In this document: piece after piece, positions 53,029-61,436 of the stretch
How positions within the stretch are numbered: position 1 is the stretch's first letter
Layout: every line of letters starts with the position of its first letter
Source: Gammaproteobacteria bacterium
GTDB lineage: Bacteria; Pseudomonadota; Gammaproteobacteria; SURF-13
Assembly (NCBI GenBank): GCA_016195665.1
Contig: JACPZD010000039.1
Span: 1 to 62,471, forward strand
Length of the DNA stretch: 62,471 nt
Direction: 5' to 3'
Made by a program: the position numbers and the translations under genes
Notes under the pieces: generated by a model
The model's database searches: none
What the model was told of the DNA's origin: nothing
Seen by the model: only the letters and a program-made list of their open reading frames with translations

Positions 53029-53888
53029 TTATATTGCTTGCCTTCTGCGCATCGCGGCGAAGCCCACGATAACCAGGAGCGCGGCAAACATGACCATCGC
53101 CCACTCGGAGAGCGTAGGGATGGCTCCGGTGCCGCCCACGAATCCGGCGCAAGTGGGGACAGTAATGGTATTTGCATCTGTCGTGACTGTTCCGCTAAAT
53201 GCCAGAGCTCTTCCAGTCAAGTTTGCAAAATGTCCTATCGTGATACCAGCATTATCAAGGATATTTCCCACGAACGTAGGTGTAAGCGATAGCGCAGCGT
53301 TTGCTCCCAGCGTCGTGGCGCCGACGGGCGCCCAAAATACATCGGAAGCACAGGCCCCGCCGGCCAGGGTAACGAGGGAATTGTCTCCTGTGTTAAGCGC
53401 CCCACCGGGCCTGAAGATGTAAACACCGGCGCCGCTGAGGGTCACGGTCGTGCCTAGAGTTACATTCATTGCGCCACCGCTGAAATAACACCCGGGGGGA
53501 TAGTTCCTGGCGGATTAGCCCCGATAATTACCGAGTCTAGGGCAATCGCACCCGCGCCGAGAAATGTACAGGCTTGACCATTCACATCCGCCAAGGCGGC
53601 GAGTAGATCCACTCCTGTCGCGGGAGGACAAGGTACAACCGTTGTGCCGGTAACTGTCAGCGGAGGTGTTACGGGCGCCGTGGTATAACAAACTGCGGGT
53701 AAACCAGCAGTGCCATTGATAATCGTTTGCGGCGCGGTGTTGGAGTTGGTGAAGGTACTGGAAACGACACCGTATGTGCTAGTCGTTCCAAGGTTTGGCG
53801 CGGTCGCGGCATGTACCAAGGAGGGCCCGTAAAGCAGCGCGAGCCATCCCATACTTACTGCCAAAAAAATAAAATTGTTACGCTTCAT
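53029..53888 (-). pseudogene. Ice-binding (DUF3494) protein with IPTL-CTERM, frameshifted in a G6 run
   Basis: Two frames of one gene. The first (53466-53888) has a signal peptide (FIFLAVSMGWLALLYGPSLV) and the start of a DUF3494 domain (APNLGTTSTYGVVSSTFTNS, VDLLAALADVNGQACTFLGA). The second continues as PGCYFSGGAMNVTLGTTVTL, SGAGVYIFRPGGALNTGDNS and ends with the IPTL-CTERM sorting signal: IPTLSEW, membrane helix, RRR. Frames meet at six Gs (53494-53499; CCCCCC on the coding strand); a seventh would restore one 287-residue protein ending its repeat as TIPPGCYFSGG. Either phase variation, decay or a sequencing error. Operator B lies upstream. Confidence 0.8.
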
Positions 53889-54086
53889 TTTGAACCTCCC
53901 CAGAGAAACTGATCGCAGAAAACCCAGCGCCCATTGAACGCCCGTTGACTGAATTAAGAGCCTGTTCAGCTACCGGTTATCCACCGTCCCGATAGGGACT
54001 AAAATAAATACTCTCGTCGTGCGGCGAGAGTTTGTCAGGTGGGCGAAACCTTAAAAACAGTTTAGTCCAACAACCACTGTGCAGTA

Positions 54087-54102
54087 TGTTCGTTGCCGCA
54101 CA
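54087..54102 (-). promoter_or_regulatory. Operator B of the TGTGCG family
   Basis: TGTTCGTTGCCGCACA, followed by TAAGG. A minus-strand TAAACT (54059-54064) puts the centre near -42. The surrounding 55 bases also resemble the region of operator A (AACCTTAxAxACAGTxTAG). About 200 bases upstream of the ice-binding gene; the rest of 53889-54380 shows no gene. Confidence 0.6.
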
Positions 54103-54380
54103 TAAGGCGGCCCTGCAATCGCCTCGCCACGAAAACCCAGGCTAAATATGTGTAGGGTCGAATTCATTCGGGCAGAGTGTTTCCTTAAAAAATCTCGTCT
54201 GACCCGGATCGAAAAGAATGGCTCAGCCCTGAGTTGAGGGGAGTTCCCGGTATACCGTTTCCCAGGGGATCAAATCCCATATGATTCTCCTTCACGATAA
54301 GAATCTATATACAAGAGACGGCTGGCGAGGCGGCCGCATGGGATGCAGACCGACTCGCGCGCCTGTTTATTATTGCTGTG

Positions 54381-54596
54381 CTATTTTCCGACCTGGCTGC
54401 CTATGACGCCACCGACCGCCGCACCGCCGACCGTTCCGATGGCGCTGCCGCCTGTAAGCACGGCGCCCCCGACGGCCCCGGCCCCGGCCCCGATCGCGGT
54501 GTTCTTGTCTCGCGTCGTCATTCCCTCACAACCGCCCAAGCCGAGCAGTACTGCCACGGCAACCGTACCGACTGCACATCTTTGCATCGTTTTCAT
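54381..54596 (-). CDS. Glycine-zipper lipoprotein (OsmB-like)
   Basis: 71 residues. Lipoprotein signal MKTMQRCAVGTVAVAVLLGL with lipobox GGC. The mature part is a double glycine zipper (AIGAGAGAVGGAVLTGGSAI, GTVGGAAVGGVIGSQVGK). Envelope-stress proteins of this type embed in the outer membrane; role uncertain. Confidence 0.88.
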   Translation of the reverse strand: MKTMQRCAVGTVAVAVLLGLGGCEGMTTRDKNTAIGAGAGAVGGAVLTGGSAIGTVGGAAVGGVIGSQVGK

Positions 54597-54758
54597 TGGA
54601 ATACCTCTGTGTTAAACATCGGGTTATACGGAGTCGCACCCGGTCGAGTGCGGCTTACTACTTGACGTACGGCGCATTCGCCTCGGTCATACAATGGTAC
54701 TTGGCATCGCTGATATTTATGTGGTGACACGGGAATAATGCATAGTCGAAAGCTGACG

Positions 54759-54983
54759 CTAAGTGGAGCTTGTCGGGCTATAGTCCTTATTGAGCCTTTC
54801 AAAGCTCTTGATCTGCTTCTCGGCTTCGTCCTGGGTGATGCCATAGACTTCCTGAATCTTGCCCGCCAACTGAACGCGCTTCCCGGCGATCACGTCGAGG
54901 TGATCGTCGGTGAGCTTGCCCCACCGTGTAGTCACCTTGCCCTTGAACTGCTTCCAGTTGCCTTCAACGATATCCCAATTCAT
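54759..54983 (-). CDS. CsbD-family stress protein
   Basis: 74 residues: MNWDIVEGNWKQFKGKVTTR, WGKLTDDHLDVIAGKR, then LAGKIQEVYGITQDEAEKQI. The CsbD signature (GNWKQFKGKVKxxWGKLTDDxL) is clear. It is a general-stress protein of unknown mechanism. Start at 54983 behind GGAGATGGAGAT. Confidence 0.92.
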   Translation of the reverse strand: MNWDIVEGNWKQFKGKVTTRWGKLTDDHLDVIAGKRVQLAGKIQEVYGITQDEAEKQIKSFERLNKDYSPTSST

Positions 54984-55012
54984 ATCTCCATCTCCTGTCA
55001 TGTGTAACTCAC

Positions 55013-55153
55013 TCAATGGGCGGAATTGCCGATCGAGCTTTCTATTTCAGCCGGTGTCCCCGCTCTGTGCATCTTTCCAACGTCAACTCCGGCGGATGCC
55101 AGCTACGCAGTCGCGGCGAGACACGTTGCGACAACTACTTGGATTGTTTTCAT
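55013..55153 (-). pseudogene. Small exported-type protein with in-frame TAG
   Basis: A strong AGGAGG site precedes an ATG at 55153 (MKTIQVVVATCLAATA), then TAG, then LASAGVDVGKMHRAGTPAEI and ESSIGNSAH in the same frame. It looks like a tiny lipoprotein-like gene broken by one stop codon. Operator C lies 51 bases upstream. Low certainty because the protein is so short. Confidence 0.4.
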
Positions 55154-55203
55154 AGAACCTCCTAATTGGAAATAGCACCTTAGTCGCAAAACCAAACGCA
55201 GTC

Positions 55204-55219
55204 TGTGCGGTGACGTACA
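55204..55219 (-). promoter_or_regulatory. Operator C of the TGTGCG family
   Basis: TGTGCGGTGACGTACA, followed by TAAGG. A minus-strand TAAGGT (55177-55182) lies at the distance that puts the centre at -41.5. Upstream of the small broken gene at 55013-55153. Confidence 0.6.
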
Positions 55220-55369
55220 TAAGGCTACGGTTCGTCACAGTGAGTGTAAGAGAGCCGTGAGCAGGTAAAAAATGGTGCGGCGAACCGCACCCAAGGAGAG
55301 AACTGTCAAGACGCTGCCCACTTCCTCTGTGGGCATGTGAAAAGGTTGCGCCAGATCCGCTGGCGGGTC

Positions 55370-55385
55370 TGTACGCTGGCGTACA
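55370..55385. promoter_or_regulatory. Operator D of the TGTGCG family
   Basis: TGTACGCTGGCGTACA, a perfect palindrome apart from its centre. It lies 186 bases before the Crp/Fnr-family gene; no -10 hexamer is at class II distance, so it may be a second, upstream or repressing site. Confidence 0.55.
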
Positions 55386-55448
55386 TAGCGCGATTGTCCT
55401 GCAAGTCCGGCGAGCGGCAACTCGCTCAGGTTGACGGCCAATGTACTC

Positions 55449-55464
55449 TGTGCGGTGTCATGCA
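55449..55464 (+). promoter_or_regulatory. Operator E of the TGTGCG family
   Basis: TGTGCGGTGTCATGCA, less symmetrical. TACACT (55483-55488) downstream could be a -10. About 90 bases before the Crp/Fnr-family gene start, so probably autoregulation. Confidence 0.5.
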
Positions 55465-55555
55465 TAGGGGAGGTGGATCGTTTACACTATGTTTGTAGTG
55501 GCCATGTTGGCGTCGTACAATCTTGTGCTGGGGGATTGGAGGGTAGAGGTTGTAT

Positions 55556-56284
55556 ATGGCTGACGCGAATAGCCCAAATCAAAATCATCTTGTCGCTGCG
55601 CTGCCCACGGCCGAATTCGAGCGCCTGGCTCCCCATCTGGAACTGGTCGCGATGCCGCTCGGAGAAGTCCTCTACGAATCCGGCGGCAAATTGCAACATG
55701 TCTATTTCCCCACGACCGCCATCGTGTCTCTGCAATACATCATGGAGAGTGGTGCATCGGCCGAAATCGCGGGTGTGGGCAATGAGGGCATACTCGGCAT
55801 TTCGCTTTTCATGGGGGGCGAAACCACGCCCAGCCGGGCTGTCGTGCAGACTGCGGGCTACGGCTATCGGCTGAAGGCGCAATTAATGATGCAGGAATTC
55901 AATCGCGCCGGGCTGATGATGCGCTTGTTGCTGCGTTACACCCAGGCGCTGCTTACGCAGACGGCGCAGACTGCGGTGTGCAACCGGCACCATTCGGTGG
56001 AGCAGCAACTGTGCCGCTGGCTGTTGCTGACCCTCGATCGCTTGCCCGCGAATGAATTGACCATGACGCAGGAATTGATTGCCGGCATGCTCGGCGTGCG
56101 CCGTGAAGGTATCACCGAGGCCGCCGGGCATTTGCAGCAAGCGGGGTGTATTCGCTACCGCCGCGGCCACATCACTGTCCTCGACCGGCCGGGCCTGGAG
56201 TCGCGCGTGTGCGAGTGCTACGCCGTAGTCAAGAAAGAATTCGATCGCTTGCTCTGCGATGTACAGAACCGCCAAGGCATTTAA
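55556..56284 (+). CDS. Crp/Fnr-family transcriptional regulator
   Basis: About 242 residues. N-terminal cNMP-type barrel (LVAALPTAEFERLAPHLELV, MPLGEVLYESGGKLQHVYFP, SLQYIMESGASAEIAGVGNE) without the Crp cAMP-binding RxS pattern or Fnr cysteine cluster. C-terminal winged helix with MTQELIAGMLGVRREGITEA as recognition helix and IRYRRGHITVLDRPGL. The GVRREGITEA helix differs from Crp and Fnr, matching a different operator. Palindromes TGTGCG-N4-CGCACA lie on both sides of the gene and throughout the neighbouring stress genes. Start at ATG 55556 (a TTG at 55550 is possible). Ligand unknown. Confidence 0.9.
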   Translation: MADANSPNQNHLVAALPTAEFERLAPHLELVAMPLGEVLYESGGKLQHVYFPTTAIVSLQYIMESGASAEIAGVGNEGILGISLFMGGETTPSRAVVQTAGYGYRLKAQLMMQEFNRAGLMMRLLLRYTQALLTQTAQTAVCNRHHSVEQQLCRWLLLTLDRLPANELTMTQELIAGMLGVRREGITEAAGHLQQAGCIRYRRGHITVLDRPGLESRVCECYAVVKKEFDRLLCDVQNRQGI

Positions 56285-56294
56285 AACAGCCTTA

Positions 56295-56310
56295 TGTGTG
56301 CCAGCGCACA
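56295..56310 (+). promoter_or_regulatory. Operator F of the TGTGCG family
   Basis: TGTGTGCCAGCGCACA, with CCTTA on its other side (the reverse of TAAGG). A weak GATGAT hexamer starts at 56332, the class II distance. Between the regulator and the histidine-kinase gene. Confidence 0.55.
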
Positions 56311-56569
56311 GAGGGCAGTGGGGATGAGGGGGATGATAGCCATGAAACCAGGGCGTAGCCGCTCGAAGCACCGCTCGCTAGACGCCGACCGCTCCAATGG
56401 ATCACGGACTGGGCGTATCCCGCGGCACCCTCAAACAAAATATACGTTTATATCTGGCGGCATTAGAGTATAAGTAGACTGAGCACCAGCTAGTATTTCT
56501 GTGCCTTTCTCGCGACCCCGTCCGCGTGATCTGCCTCCAGACCATTTCACGCTTTACACGGAGTCGGCC

Positions 56570-58288
56570 ATGTCCGGAAAAAACTGCGATTCAGCCATGC
56601 CCAACAACGAGGCCAGCACGGCGGCTGGCCTCACCGAGGTTCGGCGCCAAGCGGCATTGCTTAAAACCGGGGCGTTACAGAACGCGATTCTCAACAGCCC
56701 CAACTTCTCGATTATTGCCACCGACGAGAAAGGCATCATTCAATTATTCAATGTCGGCGCCGAGCGCATGCTGGGTTATATGGCCGCTGAAGTCGTGAAC
56801 AAGATCAACCCCAGCGACATTCATGATCCGCAGGAGGTCAAGGCGCGCGCTCAAGCCTTGAGCCACGAACTGGCCACTCCGATTACGCCGGGCTTCGAGG
56901 CATTGGCCTTCAAGGCTTCGCGCGGGATCGAAGACAGCTATGATTTGACCTATATCTGCAAGGATGGCAGCCGCTTTCCGGCGATCGTGTCGATCACGGC
57001 GCTGCGCGATGATTATGATGAAATTATCGGCTATCTGTTGATCGGCGCCGATAATTCCGTGCGCAAGCAGGTGGAAGCGGAGCTGACCAACGCCATGGCC
57101 GCGGCGGAAAAAGCCAACCTCGCGAAATCGGATTTCCTTTCCAGTATGAGCCATGAGCTGCGTTCCCCGCTCAATGCGATCCTCGGTTTCGCCCAATTAA
57201 TGGAGTCCGGTTCGCCGCTGCCAACGCCCACCCAGAAGGAAAGCATTGGCCAGATTCTTAAGGCGGGATGGTATCTGCTGGAGTTGATTAACGAAGTTCT
57301 CGATCTCGCGCTGATCGAGTCCGGCAAGCTGTCACTGTCGCTGGAATCCATGTCGCTGGTTGACGTCATGCTCGAATGCCAGGCCATGATCGAACCGCAG
57401 GCACAAAAAAGCGGCATCCGCATGACCTTTCCCCCGTCCGACTGCCCATTCTATATCAAGGCCGACCGGACCCGCTTGAAGCAGGTTCTCATCAACCTTC
57501 TTTCCAACGCGATCAAATACAACCGGGAGGGGGGAACGGTCATCGTGGATTGCAGCGCGAGCACCGCAAAACGCATACGCATCAGCGTGCAGGATACCGG
57601 TGAAGGATTGTCTCCCGAAAAACTCGTACAACTTTTCCAGCCGTTCAATCGTCTCGGGCAAGAGGCCAGCGCCGAGGAGGGCACCGGCATCGGCCTGGTG
57701 GTGAGCAAGCGGTTGGTCGAATTGATGGGGGGCGAAATCGGCGCGGAAAGCACCGTCGGGGTGGGCAGTGTGTTCTGGATCGAACTGAACTTGGCGGCTG
57801 AACCACAAGCTGCCGTCGGCGCAGCCGAACCACTTGCGCCGATTCAAGCGCATGTTCAGCATGGTGCAGCGCTGCGCACCCTGCTGTATGTAGAAGACAA
57901 CCCGGCTAACTTGAAGCTGGTCGAGCAACTCATCGCGCGCCGTCCCGATATGCGCTTGCTGACTGCTGAGGATGGTACGCGCGGCATCGCATTGGCGCGC
58001 GTCCATCAGCCGGAAGTGATCCTGATGGACATCAATCTGCCCGGCATCAGCGGTATCCAAGCGCTGAAAATTCTGCGCGAAGACCCGGCAACGGCGCACA
58101 TTCCCATCGTTGCCCTCAGTGCCAACGCCATGCCGCACGATATCAAGAAAGGCCTGGAGGCAGGATTCTTCCGCTATCTCACCAAGCCTATCAAGGTCAA
58201 CGAGTTCATGGATACGTTGGACGTGGCGCTGGAATTTGCGGAAACAGGATTAGACGGCGCACACAGCCGGTACCCAAGTGATGAATAG
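56570..58288 (+). CDS. PAS-sensor hybrid histidine kinase
   Basis: About 572 residues. PAS domain at about 30-150 (FSIIATDEKGIIQLFNVGAE), kinase dimerisation box with phospho-His (KSDFLSSMSHELRSPLNAIL), ATPase motifs LINLLSNAIKYNREGG (N box) and GTGIGLVVSKRLVELMGG (G2), then a C-terminal receiver domain (LLYVEDNPANLKLVEQLI, phospho-Asp in VILMDINLPGISG, TKPI). No membrane helix, so a cytoplasmic sensor. Start at ATG 56570 behind GGAG; a GTG at 56501 would add 23 residues. The next gene overlaps its end, forming a two-component unit. Confidence 0.9.
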   Translation: MSGKNCDSAMPNNEASTAAGLTEVRRQAALLKTGALQNAILNSPNFSIIATDEKGIIQLFNVGAERMLGYMAAEVVNKINPSDIHDPQEVKARAQALSHELATPITPGFEALAFKASRGIEDSYDLTYICKDGSRFPAIVSITALRDDYDEIIGYLLIGADNSVRKQVEAELTNAMAAAEKANLAKSDFLSSMSHELRSPLNAILGFAQLMESGSPLPTPTQKESIGQILKAGWYLLELINEVLDLALIESGKLSLSLESMSLVDVMLECQAMIEPQAQKSGIRMTFPPSDCPFYIKADRTRLKQVLINLLSNAIKYNREGGTVIVDCSASTAKRIRISVQDTGEGLSPEKLVQLFQPFNRLGQEASAEEGTGIGLVVSKRLVELMGGEIGAESTVGVGSVFWIELNLAAEPQAAVGAAEPLAPIQAHVQHGAALRTLLYVEDNPANLKLVEQLIARRPDMRLLTAEDGTRGIALARVHQPEVILMDINLPGISGIQALKILREDPATAHIPIVALSANAMPHDIKKGLEAGFFRYLTKPIKVNEFMDTLDVALEFAETGLDGAHSRYPSDE

Positions 58289-59111
58289 CACTGCCGACAT
58301 TCTTAACGCCAGCATTCTGATCGTAGACGATCAGGAAGCCAATGTGCGGCTGCTGGAGCAAATGCTGCGTGATGCCGGTTATGCATGCATTTCATCTACG
58401 ATGAATCCGCATGAGGTTTGCGAGCTGCATCGCAAGAACCGCTACGACCTGATTCTGCTTGATCTCCAGATGCCCGGCATGGATGGCTTCCAGGTACTGG
58501 AAGGCCTGAAGGAAATTGAAACGGACAGCTACCTTCCAGTCCTCGTGATCACCGCCCAGCCGGGCCACAAGCTGCGCGCGCTGCAAGCCGGTGCGAAGGA
58601 TTTTATTAGCAAGCCGTTTGATCTGGTCGAAGTAAAGACGCGCATCCACAACATGCTGGAAGTGCGGCTGTTGTACAAAAAAATCGAGAACTACAACAAG
58701 GTGCTGGAACAGACGGTGCTGGAGCGGACCGCCGAACTACGTAAAAGTGAAGCGCGGTTTCGCCGCCTGACTGAGCTATCGTCCGACTGGTATTGGGAAC
58801 AGAACGAAAATGGACATTTCACCAAGATTTTCGGCCCGGTGTTTGAAATGCTCGGAATCCGGGTCGACGACGCGCTGGGCAATACAAGGGAAGAGCGGGG
58901 CGCGCGCTGGAATGAGGCCGAGCGAAAAATACTTGAAGCGAACCTGGCCGCCAGACGGCCGTTCCTGGATTTCGTCTATAGCCGGACCAGCCCCGACGGC
59001 TCGCAGCAATATTTGATGGTGAGCGGGGAGCCGATGTACGACTCGTTCGGCCACTTTACCGGCTACCGCGGGATCGGCAAGGATGTCACCGAAAGCATGC
59101 GTCCCGATTAG
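58281..59111 (+). CDS. Response regulator with PAS output domain
   Basis: About 276 residues. Receiver domain 1-125: ILIVDDQEANVRLLEQMLRD, phospho-Asp in LILLDLQMPGMDGFQVL, KPF lysine in FISKPFDLVEVKTR. A coiled linker (VLEQTVLERTAELRKSEARF) leads to a PAS-like domain (SSDWYWEQNENGHFTKIFGP, TGYRGIGKDVTE). No DNA-binding or enzymatic output is present; the frame ends after the PAS. It overlaps the kinase gene stop by eight bases. Probably passes signals to a further kinase or cyclase. Confidence 0.85.
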   Translation: MNSTADILNASILIVDDQEANVRLLEQMLRDAGYACISSTMNPHEVCELHRKNRYDLILLDLQMPGMDGFQVLEGLKEIETDSYLPVLVITAQPGHKLRALQAGAKDFISKPFDLVEVKTRIHNMLEVRLLYKKIENYNKVLEQTVLERTAELRKSEARFRRLTELSSDWYWEQNENGHFTKIFGPVFEMLGIRVDDALGNTREERGARWNEAERKILEANLAARRPFLDFVYSRTSPDGSQQYLMVSGEPMYDSFGHFTGYRGIGKDVTESMRPD

Positions 59112-59471
59112 GGTCTGTGGCGCTTTCGCTCGGCAATGGACGCCGCCACCGTTGCGATTTTTCTGTTCAACCAGGCCACCATAGCGAGGTCCAGCTTCGG
59201 CGCAAGGACGGCTTGCGGTTGTCGTGGGGGGTAACAACCGGTAGTCACAGATCTCGGATGATGGATAGATTATTGCTGCCTCCGCCCGCGCTATGTGCGA
59301 TAGCGCACGGAATCGGCCGATTATTCAGCTTATCCTTAGACAAGCTCTGAAAAAGCCATTCGTGACGTTTTTCAGCATGCACTAGTCATCGTTACCAATG
59401 ACTGATTAAGCTTGCCAGGCTGCTCACAATAAAGTGCGCAGTTTTTATATTCACTCTTAAGAGGTGCCACC
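59112..59471. other. Intergenic region with operator G
   Basis: Leader of the collagen-like lipoprotein gene. No convincing gene; an open frame of 77 codons at 59117-59350 has no domain. Confidence 0.5.
59294..59309 (+). promoter_or_regulatory. Operator G of the TGTGCG family
   Basis: TGTGCGATAGCGCACG, nearly perfect. TATCCT at 59331-59336 is a good -10 hexamer and puts the palindrome centre at -41.5. It would drive the collagen-like lipoprotein gene with a leader of about 135 bases. Confidence 0.65.
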
Positions 59472-59753
59472 ATGAAATATTCGATACTATTTACAGCACT
59501 CATAGCGGTGCTCGGATTGAGCGCATGTGAAAGACCGGGCGTGGTCGTGGTCCCAGCAGCGCCAGTCGCAGTCCCGGGTCCAGCCGGCCCGCAAGGCGCT
59601 ACCGGTACGCAAGGCAATGAAGGGAGTAAAGGAGACGCCGGCAAAACTGGCACACAAGGCACAACTGGAACGCAAGGCTCTGAAGGTGCCAAAGGGGAAA
59701 CCGGCAAAACCGGCGGTGACACCATCGTGATTGTCCCGGCTCCGGCCAAGTAG
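59472..59753 (+). CDS. Collagen-like repeat lipoprotein
   Basis: 93 residues. Lipoprotein signal [19 protein letters not shown] (lipobox LSAC). The mature part is a run of Gly-X-Y triplets ([40 protein letters not shown]), then a short hydrophobic tail ([11 protein letters not shown]). Bacterial collagen-like segments form triple helices on the cell surface; here it is probably anchored to a membrane by lipid. Repeat number may vary between strains. Confidence 0.9.
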   Translation: MKYSILFTALIAVLGLSACERPGVVVVPAAPVAVPGPAGPQGATGTQGNEGSKGDAGKTGTQGTTGTQGSEGAKGETGKTGGDTIVIVPAPAK

Positions 59754-59758
59754 AAATA

Positions 59759-60068
59759 GTGCATGGGGCAACGACGGTAGCCTCGCCACCCACAAAGCGC
59801 ATCCACGCCGCAAATCGTCTGCTTGCCGCCCTGCCCCGCAAAGACCGTCAACATTTCCATGCGGGCTGCGAGCAAGTCGAGTTGATTTTCGCCGATGTTC
59901 TCGGCCAGCGTGGGGATCGCATCCGGCATGTTTACTTCCCGACCGACAGATTCATCTCTTTGCTCACCCCGGGAGATGGGCTACGCCGGTTTGGAAGCCT
60001 TCTCTTGCGGGTGTTACCGGGCCGACAAAGAAACGTACAAACGTGTCATGGTATCAGGGCGGCGATGA
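59759..60068 (+). pseudogene. Crp/Fnr-family regulator with internal deletion
   Basis: N-terminal fragment [20 protein letters not shown] with [20 protein letters not shown] and [12 protein letters not shown] belongs to the same regulator family as 55556-56284. The following bases, in another frame, encode [20 protein letters not shown] and RVMVSGRR, the C-terminal end of that family. The middle (about 150 residues, including the winged helix) is missing, with the junction near 59975. A clear deletion relic. Confidence 0.75.
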
Positions 60069-60444
60069 TGGGCTGGAACGCATTCTGTACCTCCGGCGAG
60101 ACACGGGAGCCATTGACGGTACTACTCTTGAGCTTCATGAGAGGATTTTGCTTCGTAGATACCGAAGAATGTGCTCGTCGGAAAGCTTTACACCTGGTGT
60201 TCATGTCTGTCCACAGATAACAAAAATATACCATTAAATCAATATGCTATGATAAGTCGCTCGATTCTTACATAGACATCTAAATCAGTTCATTAATGGT
60301 AGTGCGGTTCTTGCACCGGTGCTTTTAATCTGCCGTGTCCGCACGTTAGTAAAGTGATTTTTTCCACCATTTGGGCGAGCCTTTGAAGCCAGCCTTTGAA
60401 GCCTTTAATGATACATAACGAATAACGATTTAGGAGTGTATGTG
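60069..60444. other. Intergenic stretch, nothing convincing
   Basis: AT-richer in its second half. Open frames on either strand (for example 60046-60234 minus) show no domains. A direct repeat AGCCTTTGAAGCC (two copies, 60379-60401) precedes the ice-binding gene. Confidence 0.4.
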
Positions 60445-61335
60445 ATGAAAACACCAAAATACTTGTCGCTACTGTCATTGGCAGTGATCGGAGCGCTTTA
60501 CGGCGTCTCTCCAGCGTTGGCCACGCCCATTCTGGGTTCGGATTTGGCGAGCTTTGCGGTCCTGGGCGCTGCGGGAGTGACCAATGTCGCCGTGAGCACC
60601 ATTGGCGGAAATCTGGGTTCCGCCCCGAATGCCTCGGTCGGCGGGGGGTACGTTTTCACAACTGGATCGTTCCAACAAAATACCCCACTAGCGCAGCAGG
60701 CCCAGCTTGATCTCGACCAGGCGATCATTGATCTGTCTGCCTTTGGGGTGGGCATTAACATTCCCGTGTCGGTTGGGGGGAACCTAGATGTATTCCAGGC
60801 TGCCAATGGCGGTACGATCGGTCCGGGCACCTATACGGTTGCCGCCCAGGGTGTGAATTTGACGGGAAACCTCATTCTCGACGGAGGAACCAGCAACAGC
60901 GCGGTGTGGGTTTTTCAGTTTCCCAGCACGCTCATCACCTCGACCACCTCGAACGTTACCGTGCAAAATGTAGGTGACGGTGCAAATGTCGGGCTGTATT
61001 GGAATGTTCACGACGCCGCGACCCTCAACGGCCCTACGTTCTCAGGAAACGTCCTCGCGAGTAATCTCATCAGCAGTGACGGCAATCTGACAATTGGTTG
61101 CGGCAGACTCTTGTCGGCCGAGAAACAAGTGACGTTGATTCAAGACACCATCTCCATCGGCTGCGGGGTTCCCGGGTCTACCGGGTTCGGAAGCGGCGGC
61201 TTTGACCAAGGCGTGGCTATTGGGTCGGGGGGCACTGGTGGGTCGAACGGCCAAGTCGTCCCCGAGCCAGCCACACTGGCGCTGCTGGGACTCGGACTCG
61301 CGGGACTCGGATTTGGTCGACGTCGGCACGCTTGA
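60445..61335 (+). CDS. Ice-binding-like (DUF3494) protein with PEP-CTERM signal
   Basis: About 296 residues. Signal peptide MKTPKYLSLLSLAVIGALYG with ALA cleavage. DUF3494 beta-solenoid: DLASFAVLGAAGVTNVAVST, GTIGPGTYTVAAQGVNLTGN, VWVFQFPSTLITSTTSNVTV, FSGNVLASNLISSDGNLTIG. C-terminal PEP-CTERM: VPEPATLALLGLGLAGLG then GRRRHA, for recognition by an exosortase, which is not encoded in this window. Family members bind ice or act as surface adhesins. AGGAG lies eight bases before the ATG. A terminator follows. Confidence 0.93.
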   Translation: MKTPKYLSLLSLAVIGALYGVSPALATPILGSDLASFAVLGAAGVTNVAVSTIGGNLGSAPNASVGGGYVFTTGSFQQNTPLAQQAQLDLDQAIIDLSAFGVGINIPVSVGGNLDVFQAANGGTIGPGTYTVAAQGVNLTGNLILDGGTSNSAVWVFQFPSTLITSTTSNVTVQNVGDGANVGLYWNVHDAATLNGPTFSGNVLASNLISSDGNLTIGCGRLLSAEKQVTLIQDTISIGCGVPGSTGFGSGGFDQGVAIGSGGTGGSNGQVVPEPATLALLGLGLAGLGFGRRRHA

Positions 61336-61358
61336 GATAGACAGTCGGTCACGATAAG

Positions 61359-61380
61359 CCCTGCTTCGGCAGGGTTTTTT
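61359..61380 (+). terminator. Rho-independent terminator after the PEP-CTERM gene
   Basis: Six-base-pair stem CCCTGC-TTCG-GCAGGG followed by six Ts; 24 bases beyond the stop codon. Confidence 0.85.
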
Positions 61381-61436
61381 GTTTGTGCGCCGCTATGGAG
61401 CCTCTGATTACGTCAGAGGTTCCTGCGGTGATCGAA

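Noticed and set aside
59117-59350. 77-codon frame after the response regulator
   Set aside because: No domain and no ribosome site; it covers the operator G promoter region.
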